Source: Theionarchaea archaeon (lineage in GTDB: Archaea > Methanobacteriota_B > Thermococci > Methanofastidiosales > SZ-28-30). Taken from it: a stretch of 64,000 nt of DNA. Positions 24,126 through 33,943 of the stretch are shown here, one piece after another. The stretch is from the NCBI GenBank assembly GCA_018992685.1, contig JACVGT010000034.1:1-64000 (forward strand), read 5' to 3'. Within the stretch, counting starts at the first letter, position 1; every line of letters begins with the position of its first letter. A model generated the notes under the pieces. The model had not been told where the DNA came from and did no database searches. It worked only from the letters and a program-made list of their open reading frames with translations. The translations under genes were made by a program, and so were the position numbers.

Positions 24126-25712
24126 ATGCAGAGGCTGACAAAGCTTTCTTTGGGGATGGTCTCAATAGGGATCATGTTTTTTCTTACCGTAGCACCGTAT
24201 CCTACAGCAGCTGTTGATAGACCTGGTGAGGTTCAAATAACGTCGTGTTCAACCAACTTTGACCCTGCACTCTATGAGGATATGGTTGTATGGATAACAA
24301 AGATAAATGGCACGTATGGGGTTTATGGACTGAACCTTGAAACAGGGAGAAGCTTCTTCAACACCGCAGACCCGTGCAGGAAGAAGAACCCCCAGATCTA
24401 CCAGGACGTTGTGGTCTGGGAAGACATGAGGAATGGCAACTGGGACATCTATGGATATGATCTGGCCACCTATCAAGAATTCCAGATCACCAAAGACGAG
24501 AAGGACCAGACACACCCTGCAATTTACGGAGACATTGTGGTATGGGAGGACAGAAGAAACGGTGAGTCAGATATTTATGGATATAATTTGAAGACGCATG
24601 AGGAGTTCCTTATTTCCAAGAGTGAAGGCTCTCATTACACTCCCGATATTTTCGAAGACCTTGTGGTGTGGCATGGCTACAGGAATTCTGGCAATGCTAT
24701 CTATGGGTATGATCTTCTCACAGGACAGGAGTTTCAGATTGTTGATGTCACGTGGAGTTTTGATTTGGTCTTGTCAGGGAAGTATGTGGTCTGGCAAGAC
24801 TACGACAGCGGGAACCAGGAGATCTATGCCTATAACCTCTCTTCCTCAGAAAGGACCACGGTATTCAGGGATCTATGGCGATGGGAGTGGTCATGCAGGT
24901 CGGATCCCATGACACTGCGCAAGATTGCGGCCTATGATGACACGGTCTTGTGGGCTAGCTACCGTGACTGTAACTACGACATCTACGGGTATAATCTTGC
25001 CACAGGGAATCAGGTTCAGATCACCTCTGATCTTCATGATCAATTCTTTCCTGCTCTTTACAAGAATACTGCTGTGTGGATGGATGATAGAGACGGGAAC
25101 TATAATGTCTATGGATATGACCTTGACTTTCCCGTTGTACCCGTATGGCTGACCTATGAAAAAAAGGTCACACTGCTCAGACTCTCATATGCAGCATTCC
25201 TTGTTTTCTTTGCCATTGGTGCTGGAATCATAGGACGGAAGGTGAAACCTCTTCAGAACCTGTCAGAGAAACCAGTTCAAGTATTGAAAAGGGGACCTGT
25301 ATCTGTTGTGGCACCAGCTGTTGTGTCTCTGATGTTTGCAGCCTTTTCACTGTATTTCTTCGAGAGTTTGGTCCTGTATGAGGCTAATTTTTCCATTATC
25401 GTTACTATTCTCTCTTTTGCACTCATATCATTGCTCCCTGTCTATATTACTGACTGGTGTGCAAGAACGCCGTACATCTTGATGACTGACACGGGTGTTA
25501 CAGTCCTGGGAGTGTGGGGCAACGTCCAAAGGGTAAAGTGGAATGACATTCAAGAGGTCAGTGTGCAAAAGAAAAAGATTGATATCTTCACAGAAAAGCG
25601 AGAAATCATAGTCTGGCTATCCGTACTCTCTGAAAAAGAAAAAGAACAGTTCGTTCGGAGAATCAAGGATCTTTCTGAGAGTGCTGACATACCCCTGCAT
25701 GAAGAAACATGA
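24126..25712 (+). CDS. Surface beta-propeller protein with membrane and PH-like C-terminus
   Basis: 528 residues. A signal peptide (residues 1-30, LSLGMVSIGIMFFLTVAP) is followed by about eight propeller blades, each ending in a pattern like DIYGYDLATG-EFQIT and beginning PxIYxDxVVWxDxRxGN. This TolB-like repeat is common in archaeal surface proteins. From ~residue 345 come hydrophobic helices (LSYAAFLVFFAIGAGIIG, VVSLMFAAFSLYFF, FSIIVTILSFALISLLPVYI), then a ~75-residue cytoplasmic domain that looks like a bacterial PH domain (MTDTGVTVLGVWGNVQRVKW). An outside propeller joined to an inside PH-like domain suggests signalling or anchoring. TATA lies near 24095. Confidence 0.75.
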   Translation: MQRLTKLSLGMVSIGIMFFLTVAPYPTAAVDRPGEVQITSCSTNFDPALYEDMVVWITKINGTYGVYGLNLETGRSFFNTADPCRKKNPQIYQDVVVWEDMRNGNWDIYGYDLATYQEFQITKDEKDQTHPAIYGDIVVWEDRRNGESDIYGYNLKTHEEFLISKSEGSHYTPDIFEDLVVWHGYRNSGNAIYGYDLLTGQEFQIVDVTWSFDLVLSGKYVVWQDYDSGNQEIYAYNLSSSERTTVFRDLWRWEWSCRSDPMTLRKIAAYDDTVLWASYRDCNYDIYGYNLATGNQVQITSDLHDQFFPALYKNTAVWMDDRDGNYNVYGYDLDFPVVPVWLTYEKKVTLLRLSYAAFLVFFAIGAGIIGRKVKPLQNLSEKPVQVLKRGPVSVVAPAVVSLMFAAFSLYFFESLVLYEANFSIIVTILSFALISLLPVYITDWCARTPYILMTDTGVTVLGVWGNVQRVKWNDIQEVSVQKKKIDIFTEKREIIVWLSVLSEKEKEQFVRRIKDLSESADIPLHEET

Positions 25713-25760
25713 AATGAAAAGCACAAAATGAGAATGAAAAGAAAACCAAATCAAAAGAAA

Positions 25761-27731
25761 CTATTGCTGTCTTTGGACCATTCTGAATTCTGTGCACATG
25801 AGTGTATCAGTATTGAAGTATGACATCAGTTGGGGAGTCCTGGATTGTATTCTGACAGTACCAAGAGCACACGTCTTCAGTTGAATAGTGGCACCCATCC
25901 TGGAATCAATATACTCCTCTACTCTCTTTTCAAGAAGCGTCAGAGGCACACCGCCACTGCTCAAGACCACGTGGTGGAACTCCTTTATATTGAACGCGTC
26001 ACCCAGTTCATCCATGGCTTTCTGGCGCAATTCCAACATTTTGAGCTTGCCCACCATATACCCTGTGGCCTGGGCAGGCAGCACAATGTACCGGTCCACC
26101 TCGTGAGAAGAATCATCATTTCCCATGGCCTCTTTCATGTAGGCTCTGGCTTCTTCTCGTGTCCACTGTTTATAGTGAATACCGGTATCTGCCACCAATC
26201 TCACAGCACGTAGTAATTCCATGTGCAGGCGTCCAATATTCCCATAGGGATCGTCTTCATACAGCCCCATCTCATAGACCAATTGCTCTGCATATAAGGC
26301 CCACCCTTCTACAAATCCGTTGTTGACTATGTCCCTACGGAATAGTGGCAAGTCCAATTCCTGAGCGATGGAAATCTGGAAGTAGTGACCTGGGATCGCC
26401 TCGTGGTAGGCAATAGTTGGCATCCGGTACGTGGGAACATATGAATTTCCTATGCCTGTATGGAATGCACCAGGACGGGAGCCGTCCAGAGAAGCCTGTA
26501 CGTAGAATCCACCCCCGCCGCCAAAGGAAGGTTCTCCAACAACGATTAGTTCAGCAGCAGGACGTATGTCAAATACTTCATCCAACCGTGAATCCACATC
26601 ATCCAGGATGTCCTCATACGTTGAAATGACCTCTTCCTTCCCCGATTGAGTGTATGTATTTATGAACCCCCGTTCCATGATGGCCCTGTCAATAAGTGTA
26701 TTCATGCTCTCGTCTTGGGGGTACCCTAGTCCATCAAAGACTTCACGCATTTCCTGTTGAATTCGATCTACTTCTGCAAGGCCCATCTGATGAATTTCCT
26801 CCGGGGTCAACACGGTGGATGTCTCATGACGGAGCATGTACTGGTAGTACTCATCTCCTTCAGGAAACCTCCATACGCCAGCTGTACTGGTGGCAACTGT
26901 CTCCAGGTACTCAACATACTCCAGAAGATCAGCATAGGCAGGGAGGACAGACTCTTCAACGGCCTTCAAAGCTTCTTCACGAAGCACATCTCTCTCCTCA
27001 TCTGACAGGTCAACCTCTTCGACTTTATCAGCAAAATAGGTGTAGAAAAGGATCGACCTGCCGCTGATGGTTGAAGGATCCCTGGAACTTGAGCCGAGGA
27101 ATTCCATCAGCATCTGCCTGGTCATTGTGAGGATATAGGTGGGCGGGATGACTCCCAATTCTTCTCGCTTTTTCAATCCTGTGAGCAACTGTGCAACCTG
27201 TGTATCCACGCTGGAAAGACGAGCAACGTAATCCTCACAGTCTTCTTCATCAGTAAGGGTATGGTACTCCGTGAACAGACGAATAAGCTCGTCATGATAG
27301 CTGAGGAGGAAGTGGTGTATGGGATAGTTATAGTACATGAATTTCCGGCCACGCACGAGGTCGTCCAGGTACCATTCGTAGGTATCATAGGAAATCTGCT
27401 GATCCTCGGTTAATGAAGAGCGATCGTACTCCCTCAATAACCTCAAGATGGCGCTTTCCAGTTCCTGGGTTTCCCTGATGTACTCATCTGATAGATCATT
27501 CAAGGTATTGTTCCGAAGTCCAACCTCTTCAGAGATTCCCAGTGCTGTGACCCATTCAGGATATCTCAGCAGTAGTTGCTTGAAGGATGCGTCAAAGAAC
27601 TCATCAATGGACAATCCTTTCAAGTCAGACACGATATCATCCACTGTCGAAGATTGTACGGACGATTGTGAACTCTGGCCAATACAACCCGACAGTGCTA
27701 GTACTACAACAAGGGCCATGATTTTCCGCAT
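25761..27731 (-). CDS. DUF885 lipoprotein, putative metallohydrolase
   Basis: 656 residues from ATG 27731 (MRKIMALVVV); ATG 27746 sits directly on GGAG and is unlikely. A lipobox LSGC follows the signal peptide, so it is probably a lipid-anchored surface protein. The body matches the DUF885 family, with YHEAIPGHYFQ as the zinc-peptidase-like HExxPGH motif, and the GGGGGFYVQASLDGSRPGAF loop. DUF885 proteins are thought to be M3/M32-like peptidases or arginine/proline-linked hydrolases, but activity has rarely been shown. It is monocistronic and convergent with the propeller gene. Confidence 0.85.
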   Translation of the reverse strand: MRKIMALVVVLALSGCIGQSSQSSVQSSTVDDIVSDLKGLSIDEFFDASFKQLLLRYPEWVTALGISEEVGLRNNTLNDLSDEYIRETQELESAILRLLREYDRSSLTEDQQISYDTYEWYLDDLVRGRKFMYYNYPIHHFLLSYHDELIRLFTEYHTLTDEEDCEDYVARLSSVDTQVAQLLTGLKKREELGVIPPTYILTMTRQMLMEFLGSSSRDPSTISGRSILFYTYFADKVEEVDLSDEERDVLREEALKAVEESVLPAYADLLEYVEYLETVATSTAGVWRFPEGDEYYQYMLRHETSTVLTPEEIHQMGLAEVDRIQQEMREVFDGLGYPQDESMNTLIDRAIMERGFINTYTQSGKEEVISTYEDILDDVDSRLDEVFDIRPAAELIVVGEPSFGGGGGFYVQASLDGSRPGAFHTGIGNSYVPTYRMPTIAYHEAIPGHYFQISIAQELDLPLFRRDIVNNGFVEGWALYAEQLVYEMGLYEDDPYGNIGRLHMELLRAVRLVADTGIHYKQWTREEARAYMKEAMGNDDSSHEVDRYIVLPAQATGYMVGKLKMLELRQKAMDELGDAFNIKEFHHVVLSSGGVPLTLLEKRVEEYIDSRMGATIQLKTCALGTVRIQSRTPQLMSYFNTDTLMCTEFRMVQRQQ

Positions 27732-27924
27732 TTTCGTGGTAATCATCTCCTTACTTCTATATCACGCGTGTTTGAATGCTCTTTTCTTACTATAGTCTAT
27801 AGTAGCTATTACTGTGACGGAGATATGTTAAATACTTTTGGGTTTCTTATTCGTACGGAATGAGCACATCTTCTCAGAATCCAAAGAAGGCAAACCATAA
27901 AAGTGTGAGTTCCAATGTGAGGCA

Positions 27925-28755
27925 ATGACTAGAATTTTCACTCTGGTTGAAGATTATTCTGGATATGAGAGTCCCTTTCTCGCTCACCATGGAGTGAGCT
28001 TTCTCATCGAAGGTACAAGGACCATACTCTTCGATGCAGGACAGAAAGCATTCCCCCTCCTGTACAACATGGAAAGGCTGGGACGTGACCCATCCACGAT
28101 AGACTGTGTCTTCCTTTCTCACTGTCATTATGACCATACAGGTGGGTTACTCGATGTTCTGAGAGCTATCAACGAGAGGATACCTGTCATCGCACATTCC
28201 ACCGTTTTTAGACCCCATTTTTCTGAAAAAGAGTCAGAGAATGTAGGGATCCCCTTCGGACAGGAAGTGGTTCAGGAGTACTGTCAGCTTGTCCTGAGAG
28301 ACAGTCCCTTTGAGATCATGGAAAATGTGTATTCCACAGGAGAGATCGTTCACAGAGAAGGGTTTGAGACGGAGGCGCTGCAGAACATGAGGTTATACAC
28401 GTTGGAAAAGGGTAATCCAGTGAAGGATTGGCTCATGGATGACATGAGTATTGTCATGAAGACTCCTGAAGGGTTGGTGATTGTTACTGGCTGCTCCCAT
28501 GCAGGAATCGTGAGCATCATTGACCATGCTGTTTCTCTGATGCATGAGAAGAGAATTAAGGCGGTGATAGGGGGGTTCCATCTCATTGAAGCAGGGAAAG
28601 AGCACATTGAAAAGACAGTAGACGCATTGAGGGCCCGGAACGTACAGGGGCTGTACACAGGACACTGTACGGGACTGAGAGCGGAAGCGCTGTTCCTGGA
28701 TTCATGGGGAGAACAGTTTCATAAACTACATTCAGGGATGGTAATAGAGATTTGA
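27925..28755 (+). CDS. MBL-fold hydrolase of the MptA/RFAP-synthase-like family
   Basis: 276 residues from ATG 27925, shortly after a GTGAG-type site. The metal motif SHCHYDHTGGL (HxHxDH) is complete; CSHAGIVSIIDH, then GGFHL and TGHCTG supply other ligands. This arrangement is typical of COG1237 (dihydropterin-6-yl-methyl aminobenzene-ribofuranosyl-phosphate synthase-related hydrolases). True function could be in pterin metabolism or be unrelated. It is divergent from the DUF885 gene; a TATA-like TTAAATAC lies at 27829-27836. Confidence 0.85.
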   Translation: MTRIFTLVEDYSGYESPFLAHHGVSFLIEGTRTILFDAGQKAFPLLYNMERLGRDPSTIDCVFLSHCHYDHTGGLLDVLRAINERIPVIAHSTVFRPHFSEKESENVGIPFGQEVVQEYCQLVLRDSPFEIMENVYSTGEIVHREGFETEALQNMRLYTLEKGNPVKDWLMDDMSIVMKTPEGLVIVTGCSHAGIVSIIDHAVSLMHEKRIKAVIGGFHLIEAGKEHIEKTVDALRARNVQGLYTGHCTGLRAEALFLDSWGEQFHKLHSGMVIEI

Positions 28756-28778
28756 TCCGTCCTGCCAGAGGATGAGGA

Positions 28779-29777
28779 TCAGCCGTAGTATCGTTTGAAG
28801 ATCCGACAGATTGCCAGTGAAACCCAGAGCTGCATTTCTCTGTTTTTTGGACTGTCTTTATACCCTTTCTTCTGGTATGACAGTCTCCATAATCCGTTGT
28901 CCTCCTGGCTGTCAATGAACCACTGGAGTGCTTTTTTCACGTCCGGGTCCTCTTCAGGAATTCCGATGAGCGAAATGGAGTCCATGGCAGACACCAGGTT
29001 GTTCCACCAGAAGGGGAACTCAAATCGAACCCAGTATTCCTCTGATTGATAGGAGGTGTAAGAATCCTTCTTGAAAAACCGAGATTTCAGCAGGGTGGCT
29101 GCTGCCACAGCTTCTTCTGAGTGTCTGTAGCGAGGGTGAGAGGCGAAAGCGCGCAACACCATACCGGTGCAAGTGTGAGAAAAAGGCTGTGACCTATCAG
29201 GGCTGAGCGGTTCAGCATACTGACTGGTTAGCTGGATTTGTTCGTTCCAGGATATGTCTCTGGTAAGGAGAGGGATGGTCCACCCGTTGTCATGCTGCCT
29301 CATAGACAACAACCACTGAAGCCCTTTTTTGACTCTGGGGTCTTCTGTATAGCCTGCTGTAATGAGCAGGGACAGGATAGCACCTGTGTAGTAGGTGGCA
29401 TACTGGTTGCCAATCATTCCACGGACGTCTCCCTGTTCAGTCTGACAGGAAAACAGGAACTCTGCAGCTTTCTGGATTGAAGGGTGTTCGTTGGTGAACT
29501 GGTACATATCTACAAGGAATCTGAATTGCCTCCACGTCTCAACCAGAGGATAGTGATGGTCAGGATAAACGTTCTTTCGCGCTCCAGGGTATTTCCACGA
29601 CCCATCACGCAGTTGGGATTGTATTATTTTCTGCGGTTCTGGCAATTCCCAGACATTCTGTATGGATGGCACTGGGCTGGACAGCAAATCTCGTTCGGTA
29701 AAATACTTCAGTGCGGGGCCAGATGATAGGAGAAGAGGAGTGGGGTCATGCTGAAGATAGAGGTTCCATGAAGACAT
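28779..29777 (-). CDS. Prenyltransferase/squalene-cyclase-repeat protein
   Basis: 332 residues from ATG 29777; the frame extends further up, but that part overlaps the UbiD gene and lacks a start signal. Alpha-alpha toroid repeats are visible: IIQSQLRDGSWKYPG, KGLQWLLSMRQHDNGWTIP and ALQWFIDSQEDNGLW, the QW-like motif of terpene cyclases and prenyltransferases. No DxDD or DCTAE acid motif of a squalene cyclase is present, so catalysis of that kind is unlikely. It may bind a prenyl or sugar substrate. It follows UbiD, perhaps in one transcript, as a TATA-like ATTTAAAC lies near 29869. Confidence 0.7.
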   Translation of the reverse strand: MSSWNLYLQHDPTPLLLSSGPALKYFTERDLLSSPVPSIQNVWELPEPQKIIQSQLRDGSWKYPGARKNVYPDHHYPLVETWRQFRFLVDMYQFTNEHPSIQKAAEFLFSCQTEQGDVRGMIGNQYATYYTGAILSLLITAGYTEDPRVKKGLQWLLSMRQHDNGWTIPLLTRDISWNEQIQLTSQYAEPLSPDRSQPFSHTCTGMVLRAFASHPRYRHSEEAVAAATLLKSRFFKKDSYTSYQSEEYWVRFEFPFWWNNLVSAMDSISLIGIPEEDPDVKKALQWFIDSQEDNGLWRLSYQKKGYKDSPKNREMQLWVSLAICRIFKRYYG

Positions 29778-29871
29778 GATATCGACCTGGTTCTTTCGGT
29801 GTATGATTTTTCTTTTCTTATGAGGTTGATGGTTCTTTGCAGTCGTGGAAGAGATTTCACTGTACTGTGGT

Positions 29872-31122
29872 TTAAATGACTTTCTCGAAATCCTTCCTCT
29901 CTTTGTCCAGAGGGATGGTGCAGTCAAATCCAGCTTTGCAGGTTTTTCTCCTGTCCTCTCCAGGGTCTGAGCTGGGGTCGAGGCTTGATCCAGGGGAATC
30001 CGGATATGAGTATACATCCTTGTCTGCCTGGAACCGCGTTGAGAATGCCCAGAGTCTATCATCTGGATTCAGAATATCAATGTCTTCGTCAAAGACAAAG
30101 ACATGCTTCAGGCTCTTATGTGCATCCAGTGCAGTCTCAATCACGTTTCCTGGGTCGTCATTGCTGTGTTTTACAATGGACACTGAACAACCAAGCCAGT
30201 CGATACCACCATCCGTGAAGGCCAGATCCTTCACTGTGCACATCTTCCGGAGTTCCCGGTAGATGAGGGGCAGCTTTCCGAATCCCATCAAGAATGAGTG
30301 CTCCCCTCTACCCGGAGTCAACGCGTAGTAAATGGGGGTTTTCTGCTGCAGGATTTTCGTGATTTTGAGCACCGGCTGTTGCCGTACGAGATCCAGTGTT
30401 CCTGTCATATCAACAAAAGGTCCTTCTTTCCCCTGTTCTGGAGTGAGTTCTCCCAGCAGGACAATCTCACTGCTTGCAGGCACCGACAACCCATTCTCTA
30501 CTGTCACCATTTCAATAGGGGTCTCGTAGAACCCACCCGCGAGAGAGGTCTCGTCCACAGGGTCTGGAGTGGAAATTGCGGCAGCAAATAGTAGGGCGGG
30601 ATCGAGACCCAGGCAGATAGCTACATCAATGTGCCTGTTGTTCCTGGTGTAACAGTTCCACGTATGCCTGTGGCAGATTCTGGTGGTGCACATATTCTTT
30701 CCCTTGACCAGAATTCTGTGATAGGAGAGGTTACGTGTCTCACACTCTGTCACAAAAACACCGGCTGTTATGTAGGGTCCTGGGTCAGAATCGTAGTACG
30801 TCAGAATTGGTAGCTTTCCAAGGTCTGCTTCGACTTCCTCAAAGGGCTGCTTTTCAACAATAACTGGATCTACAGGGTGATCCAGAGCTCTCACAACTTT
30901 TTCCTGAAGTTCTTTCCAGTTCATGTCGAAGATTGCACAAAAATTCTCTCGTGTACACAGGTTCGAAGCAATCCTGTAATCCATCCCTGTGTTTTCGAAA
31001 AGGAAGGCTGTGTCAGACTTCCGGATTATCTGGGAAATCTCATCCAGCGAAACTGCTTTTGTCACTCGCTCAAGTCTGCCTTTTGAGGCAAGCTTTCCGA
31101 GTGCCTGGCTGAAGGTGTACAT
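29872..31122 (-). CDS. UbiD-family decarboxylase (possible anhydromevalonate-phosphate decarboxylase)
   Basis: 416 residues, the usual length for archaeal UbiD homologues. Landmarks are DPGPYITAGVFVTE, the YHRILVKGKN segment, a PASSEIVLLGE stretch, EGPFVDMTGTLD and GGIDWLGCSV with the later D-E-D region. UbiD enzymes use prenylated FMN to decarboxylate unsaturated acids. In many archaea the homologue converts trans-anhydromevalonate 5-phosphate to isopentenyl phosphate in the modified mevalonate pathway. No aconitase-X partner is adjacent, so this assignment is by family only. ATG 31122 is preceded by GAGGTGA. Confidence 0.82.
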   Translation of the reverse strand: MYTFSQALGKLASKGRLERVTKAVSLDEISQIIRKSDTAFLFENTGMDYRIASNLCTRENFCAIFDMNWKELQEKVVRALDHPVDPVIVEKQPFEEVEADLGKLPILTYYDSDPGPYITAGVFVTECETRNLSYHRILVKGKNMCTTRICHRHTWNCYTRNNRHIDVAICLGLDPALLFAAAISTPDPVDETSLAGGFYETPIEMVTVENGLSVPASSEIVLLGELTPEQGKEGPFVDMTGTLDLVRQQPVLKITKILQQKTPIYYALTPGRGEHSFLMGFGKLPLIYRELRKMCTVKDLAFTDGGIDWLGCSVSIVKHSNDDPGNVIETALDAHKSLKHVFVFDEDIDILNPDDRLWAFSTRFQADKDVYSYPDSPGSSLDPSSDPGEDRRKTCKAGFDCTIPLDKERKDFEKVI

Positions 31123-31292
31123 GAGTTCACCTCCACTACCTGAAGAACCAGTTGTATTAAGCTTTACTGTTCCAGGACGTCATTTTGATTACATGGATAT
31201 AAACGAAAGGTATCTGTGTCATGCCAATCGAGAGAAGGTCTGTATTGCCCAGGCGACAAGATACCAGTACCCTTTGAAACATGTGGGAATGG

Positions 31293-32408
31293 TCAGTCCC
31301 TTCTTCTCAAAGACAGTACTGCTATCATCAAGAAGAGAGATGCAAACCCGACCAGAGCGACAATATCTATCCATATCTTTTCCAGCCCCCATCCTCGCAG
31401 CATGACATCACGGCACGCATCTACAGCATATGTGGGAGGAATCATGTATGATGCAGGTCGCAGCCATGAGGGGATAGCCTCAATGGGCCAGAAAATCCCT
31501 GACAGCAGAAAGGCTGGCAATACTACAAAGGGGAAGAACTGGATAGCCTGTACTTCCCTCTTGGCAAGGCCTGACAACAAAATTCCCAGAGACTGGCTCA
31601 CAACTGCCAGAAGGGCAATGACTACAAAGGCCACAGCCACATTTCCCACAACAGTGACCTTGAACACAAGGACACCAACCGTCAAAAGGAATGCAGACTG
31701 CAGTGTGCCCAGCAGACCGAAAGCCAGAGCGTATCCTGTCACGATTTCACTCTCCCGAAGGGGAGTTGCCAACAATCGATCCAGTGTACCTGAAACGCGC
31801 TCCCCCACAAAAGTTATGAGTGTCAAAAGAATGGTGAGAAGATACGCAACAAATGACAGAATTCCGGGAAAGAAATAATCCATGAAACTAGCATTCTTCC
31901 CGAATATGGAATCTTCATGTATGGTGATTGGTGCCTCTTGTCCGATTTCTTGCATGGTGCCTGTCATAGCAGCGGTTATGCTCTTCAGGACGGGATTTGC
32001 CACATTGGGATTGCTCCTGTCAATAATGACCTGAATTTCACCCGGGAACGAGGCAGTTATAACCTCCTGTGTGAAATGCTCAGGGAACACAATTGCTGCA
32101 AGAGCTCTTCCATGTTCTACATCATTCCGAGCTTCATCTGCACTTTTCAGTGTGGTTATGTCAAGCATCTGCCTGTCAAGCTGGGATATGATTTCTTCTG
32201 ACAAGGAAATCCAGACACCCTGGGCTGTAGATCCTTCATCAGCATTCACAACAATCACAGGAACATCTTTGACATCTCCACTGAATGCTACTCCAAACAC
32301 GAACATGGCAAAAAGAGGAGCCAGAAACATAAGGGCAGGCGTCCGCCTGTCATTCTTGAGGTCCCTGAACACACGTTTTGTCACTGCAAGACAGCGATAG
32401 ATCTTCAT
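31293..32408 (-). CDS. ABC-2 type exporter permease
   Basis: 371 residues. ATG 32408 overlaps the ATPase stop by 4 nt (ATGA). A first helix near residue 30 is followed by a ~130-residue extracellular domain (DVPVIVVNADEGSTAQG...), then five helices. GERVSGTLDRLLATPLRESE is the coupling loop. This is the YhgE/NatB-like ABC-2 plan. It forms a complete exporter with the ATPase; the substrate is unknown. Confidence 0.88.
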   Translation of the reverse strand: MKIYRCLAVTKRVFRDLKNDRRTPALMFLAPLFAMFVFGVAFSGDVKDVPVIVVNADEGSTAQGVWISLSEEIISQLDRQMLDITTLKSADEARNDVEHGRALAAIVFPEHFTQEVITASFPGEIQVIIDRSNPNVANPVLKSITAAMTGTMQEIGQEAPITIHEDSIFGKNASFMDYFFPGILSFVAYLLTILLTLITFVGERVSGTLDRLLATPLRESEIVTGYALAFGLLGTLQSAFLLTVGVLVFKVTVVGNVAVAFVVIALLAVVSQSLGILLSGLAKREVQAIQFFPFVVLPAFLLSGIFWPIEAIPSWLRPASYMIPPTYAVDACRDVMLRGWGLEKIWIDIVALVGFASLFLMIAVLSLRRRD

Positions 32409-33133
32409 GGTGTCACCTCCTGTCTGGAGAACTCTACGAAGGCATCTTCCAGCGAGGTTGTTTCTGTCTTTTCAAGGAGCTCAGTGGGGCTTCCCTCCGC
32501 AATGATTCTCCCTCTTCTGATAAACCCGATCTTGTCGCAACGCCTGGCTTCATCCATGTAGTGCGTGGTAATCAGAATTGTAGTTCCCGTATCTTTGAGG
32601 GCATGGAAGTGATCCCAGAAGGCAAGTCTCAACTCTGGGTCCACGCCCACGGTGGGTTCATCCAGAAAGAGGAGACACGGGTCATGAATGAGGGCACACG
32701 CCAGAGAGACTCTGTGTTTCATCCCGCCACTCAGGTGTGCGATAAGTGTATTCTTCCACGCTTCCAGGTCTACAAATCTCAGGAGCTCATTTTCTTTCTC
32801 AATAATGGCCGAACGTGGGAGTCCAAAGATTTCGCCATAGAACTCCAGGAGTTCAGTGACTTTCAACCCCGTGTCAAGTGCTGTCTCCTGGGGCATGTAC
32901 CCGATATTGGATGCTATGCTCTTGTCAGGAACTCTTCTCTCCAGGACGTATGCTTCCCCCGAAGTTGGGACCAGGAGACTTGATAATATCCGGATGATAG
33001 TGGTCTTTCCTGCCCCATTGGGACCGAGTAATCCATATATTTCGCCTTCTGATACGGTCAGGTCCAATCTGTCCACTGCGGTGACTGTCCCGAACTTCTT
33101 GACCAGTTGCATAGTCCGAATGATATTTCCCAC
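32405..33133 (-). CDS. ABC exporter ATPase
   Basis: 242 residues from GTG 33133, following GAGGTGAAAAG. Walker A GPNGAGKTT, signature LSGGMKHR, Walker B LLFLDEPTVGVDP and switch TTHYMDEARRCDK are all present. It is a typical ABC-2 family ATPase. A TATA-like element CATAAAGTTTAAGAG lies at about 33163-33178. It is operonic with the permease 31293-32408. Confidence 0.92.
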   Translation of the reverse strand: MGNIIRTMQLVKKFGTVTAVDRLDLTVSEGEIYGLLGPNGAGKTTIIRILSSLLVPTSGEAYVLERRVPDKSIASNIGYMPQETALDTGLKVTELLEFYGEIFGLPRSAIIEKENELLRFVDLEAWKNTLIAHLSGGMKHRVSLACALIHDPCLLFLDEPTVGVDPELRLAFWDHFHALKDTGTTILITTHYMDEARRCDKIGFIRRGRIIAEGSPTELLEKTETTSLEDAFVEFSRQEVTP

Positions 33134-33379
33134 CTTTTCACCTCGTCGAGCTATGCAGCACGCCTCTTAAACTTTATGATACGTGAGAGGTATGACAGAC
33201 GCTTCTTGTTTTTGTGTCTTCATCAGCACAGTTCCCTGCAGGCCAGCTATGGTGTGCAGAGATCACGAATCTGTTACAACGAGGGGAAAGAGAAGAAAGA
33301 GCCCCCGACCCGGCAAAATGGGAGATTTTGCAGAATGAATCAGAACGATGAAATACCCACCGCACATGTTAGGTAGTAT

Positions 33380-33390
33380 TATTATAAGAA
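33380..33390 (+). promoter_or_regulatory. TATA box for the ECF S-component gene
   Basis: TATTATAAGAA lies 21-31 nt before ATG 33411, indicating a leaderless transcript. Confidence 0.5.
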
Positions 33391-33410
33391 AGAACAGGAT
33401 ACACTGTTTC

Positions 33411-33923
33411 ATGACAGAAACCCCCAAAAAAATGCTGGAGCCCCGTCAACTTGCACTTTCAGCAATATTTGCAGCTGTGGTATGCGCAGCCACGCTTGTC
33501 ATCCGGATTCCCGTCCCCGCCACCAGTGGGTATATCAACCTGGGAGATTCCATGATCTTTGTTTCAGCTCTCCTCTTCGGCAGCAGAATCGGAGGAGTGG
33601 CTGGTGGTGTAGGAAGTGCGCTGGCCGACATTCTGGGAGGATTCGGAAGTTGGGCTCCGTTCACCTTAATCATAAAAGGAACAGAAGGATTCATAACCGG
33701 AAAACTGGCAAAATCTGGGAAGATTCCTGCATCTATTATAGCAGTCATTGTTGGAGGATGTATCATGGTTGCAGGATATTTCGTGGTAGAGGCGTATCTC
33801 TACGGGATCCCCGCCGCCATTGCAGAACTACCGGGAAACCTATTTCAGGCGGGATCAGGACTTCTAATTGCCATTCCACTGTCGAAAGCCGTCCAAAAAG
33901 CCATGCCAGAAAGATTTTTATAG
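33411..33923 (+). CDS. ECF transporter S component
   Basis: 170 residues from ATG 33411, chosen for its TATA distance. Five to six helices are seen. The patterns RQLALSAIFAAVVCAATLVIR at the N-terminus, then YINLGDSMIFVSALLFG, and LADILGGFGSWAPFTLIIKGTEGFITGKL are typical of the substrate-binding S subunit of energy-coupling-factor vitamin transporters (ECF_trnsprt/riboflavin-like). The ligand is probably a vitamin or pterin, but cannot be named. No EcfA or EcfT gene is near, so it probably shares a module encoded elsewhere. Confidence 0.85.
   Translation: MTETPKKMLEPRQLALSAIFAAVVCAATLVIRIPVPATSGYINLGDSMIFVSALLFGSRIGGVAGGVGSALADILGGFGSWAPFTLIIKGTEGFITGKLAKSGKIPASIIAVIVGGCIMVAGYFVVEAYLYGIPAAIAELPGNLFQAGSGLLIAIPLSKAVQKAMPERFL
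33914..33923 (+). promoter_or_regulatory. TATA box for the HTH_10 regulator gene
   Basis: ATTTTTATAG overlaps the end of the ECF gene and is 21-30 nt before ATG 33944, so the regulator has its own leaderless promoter. Confidence 0.55.
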
Positions 33924-33943
33924 AAATCCGTTGATACAGTGGC

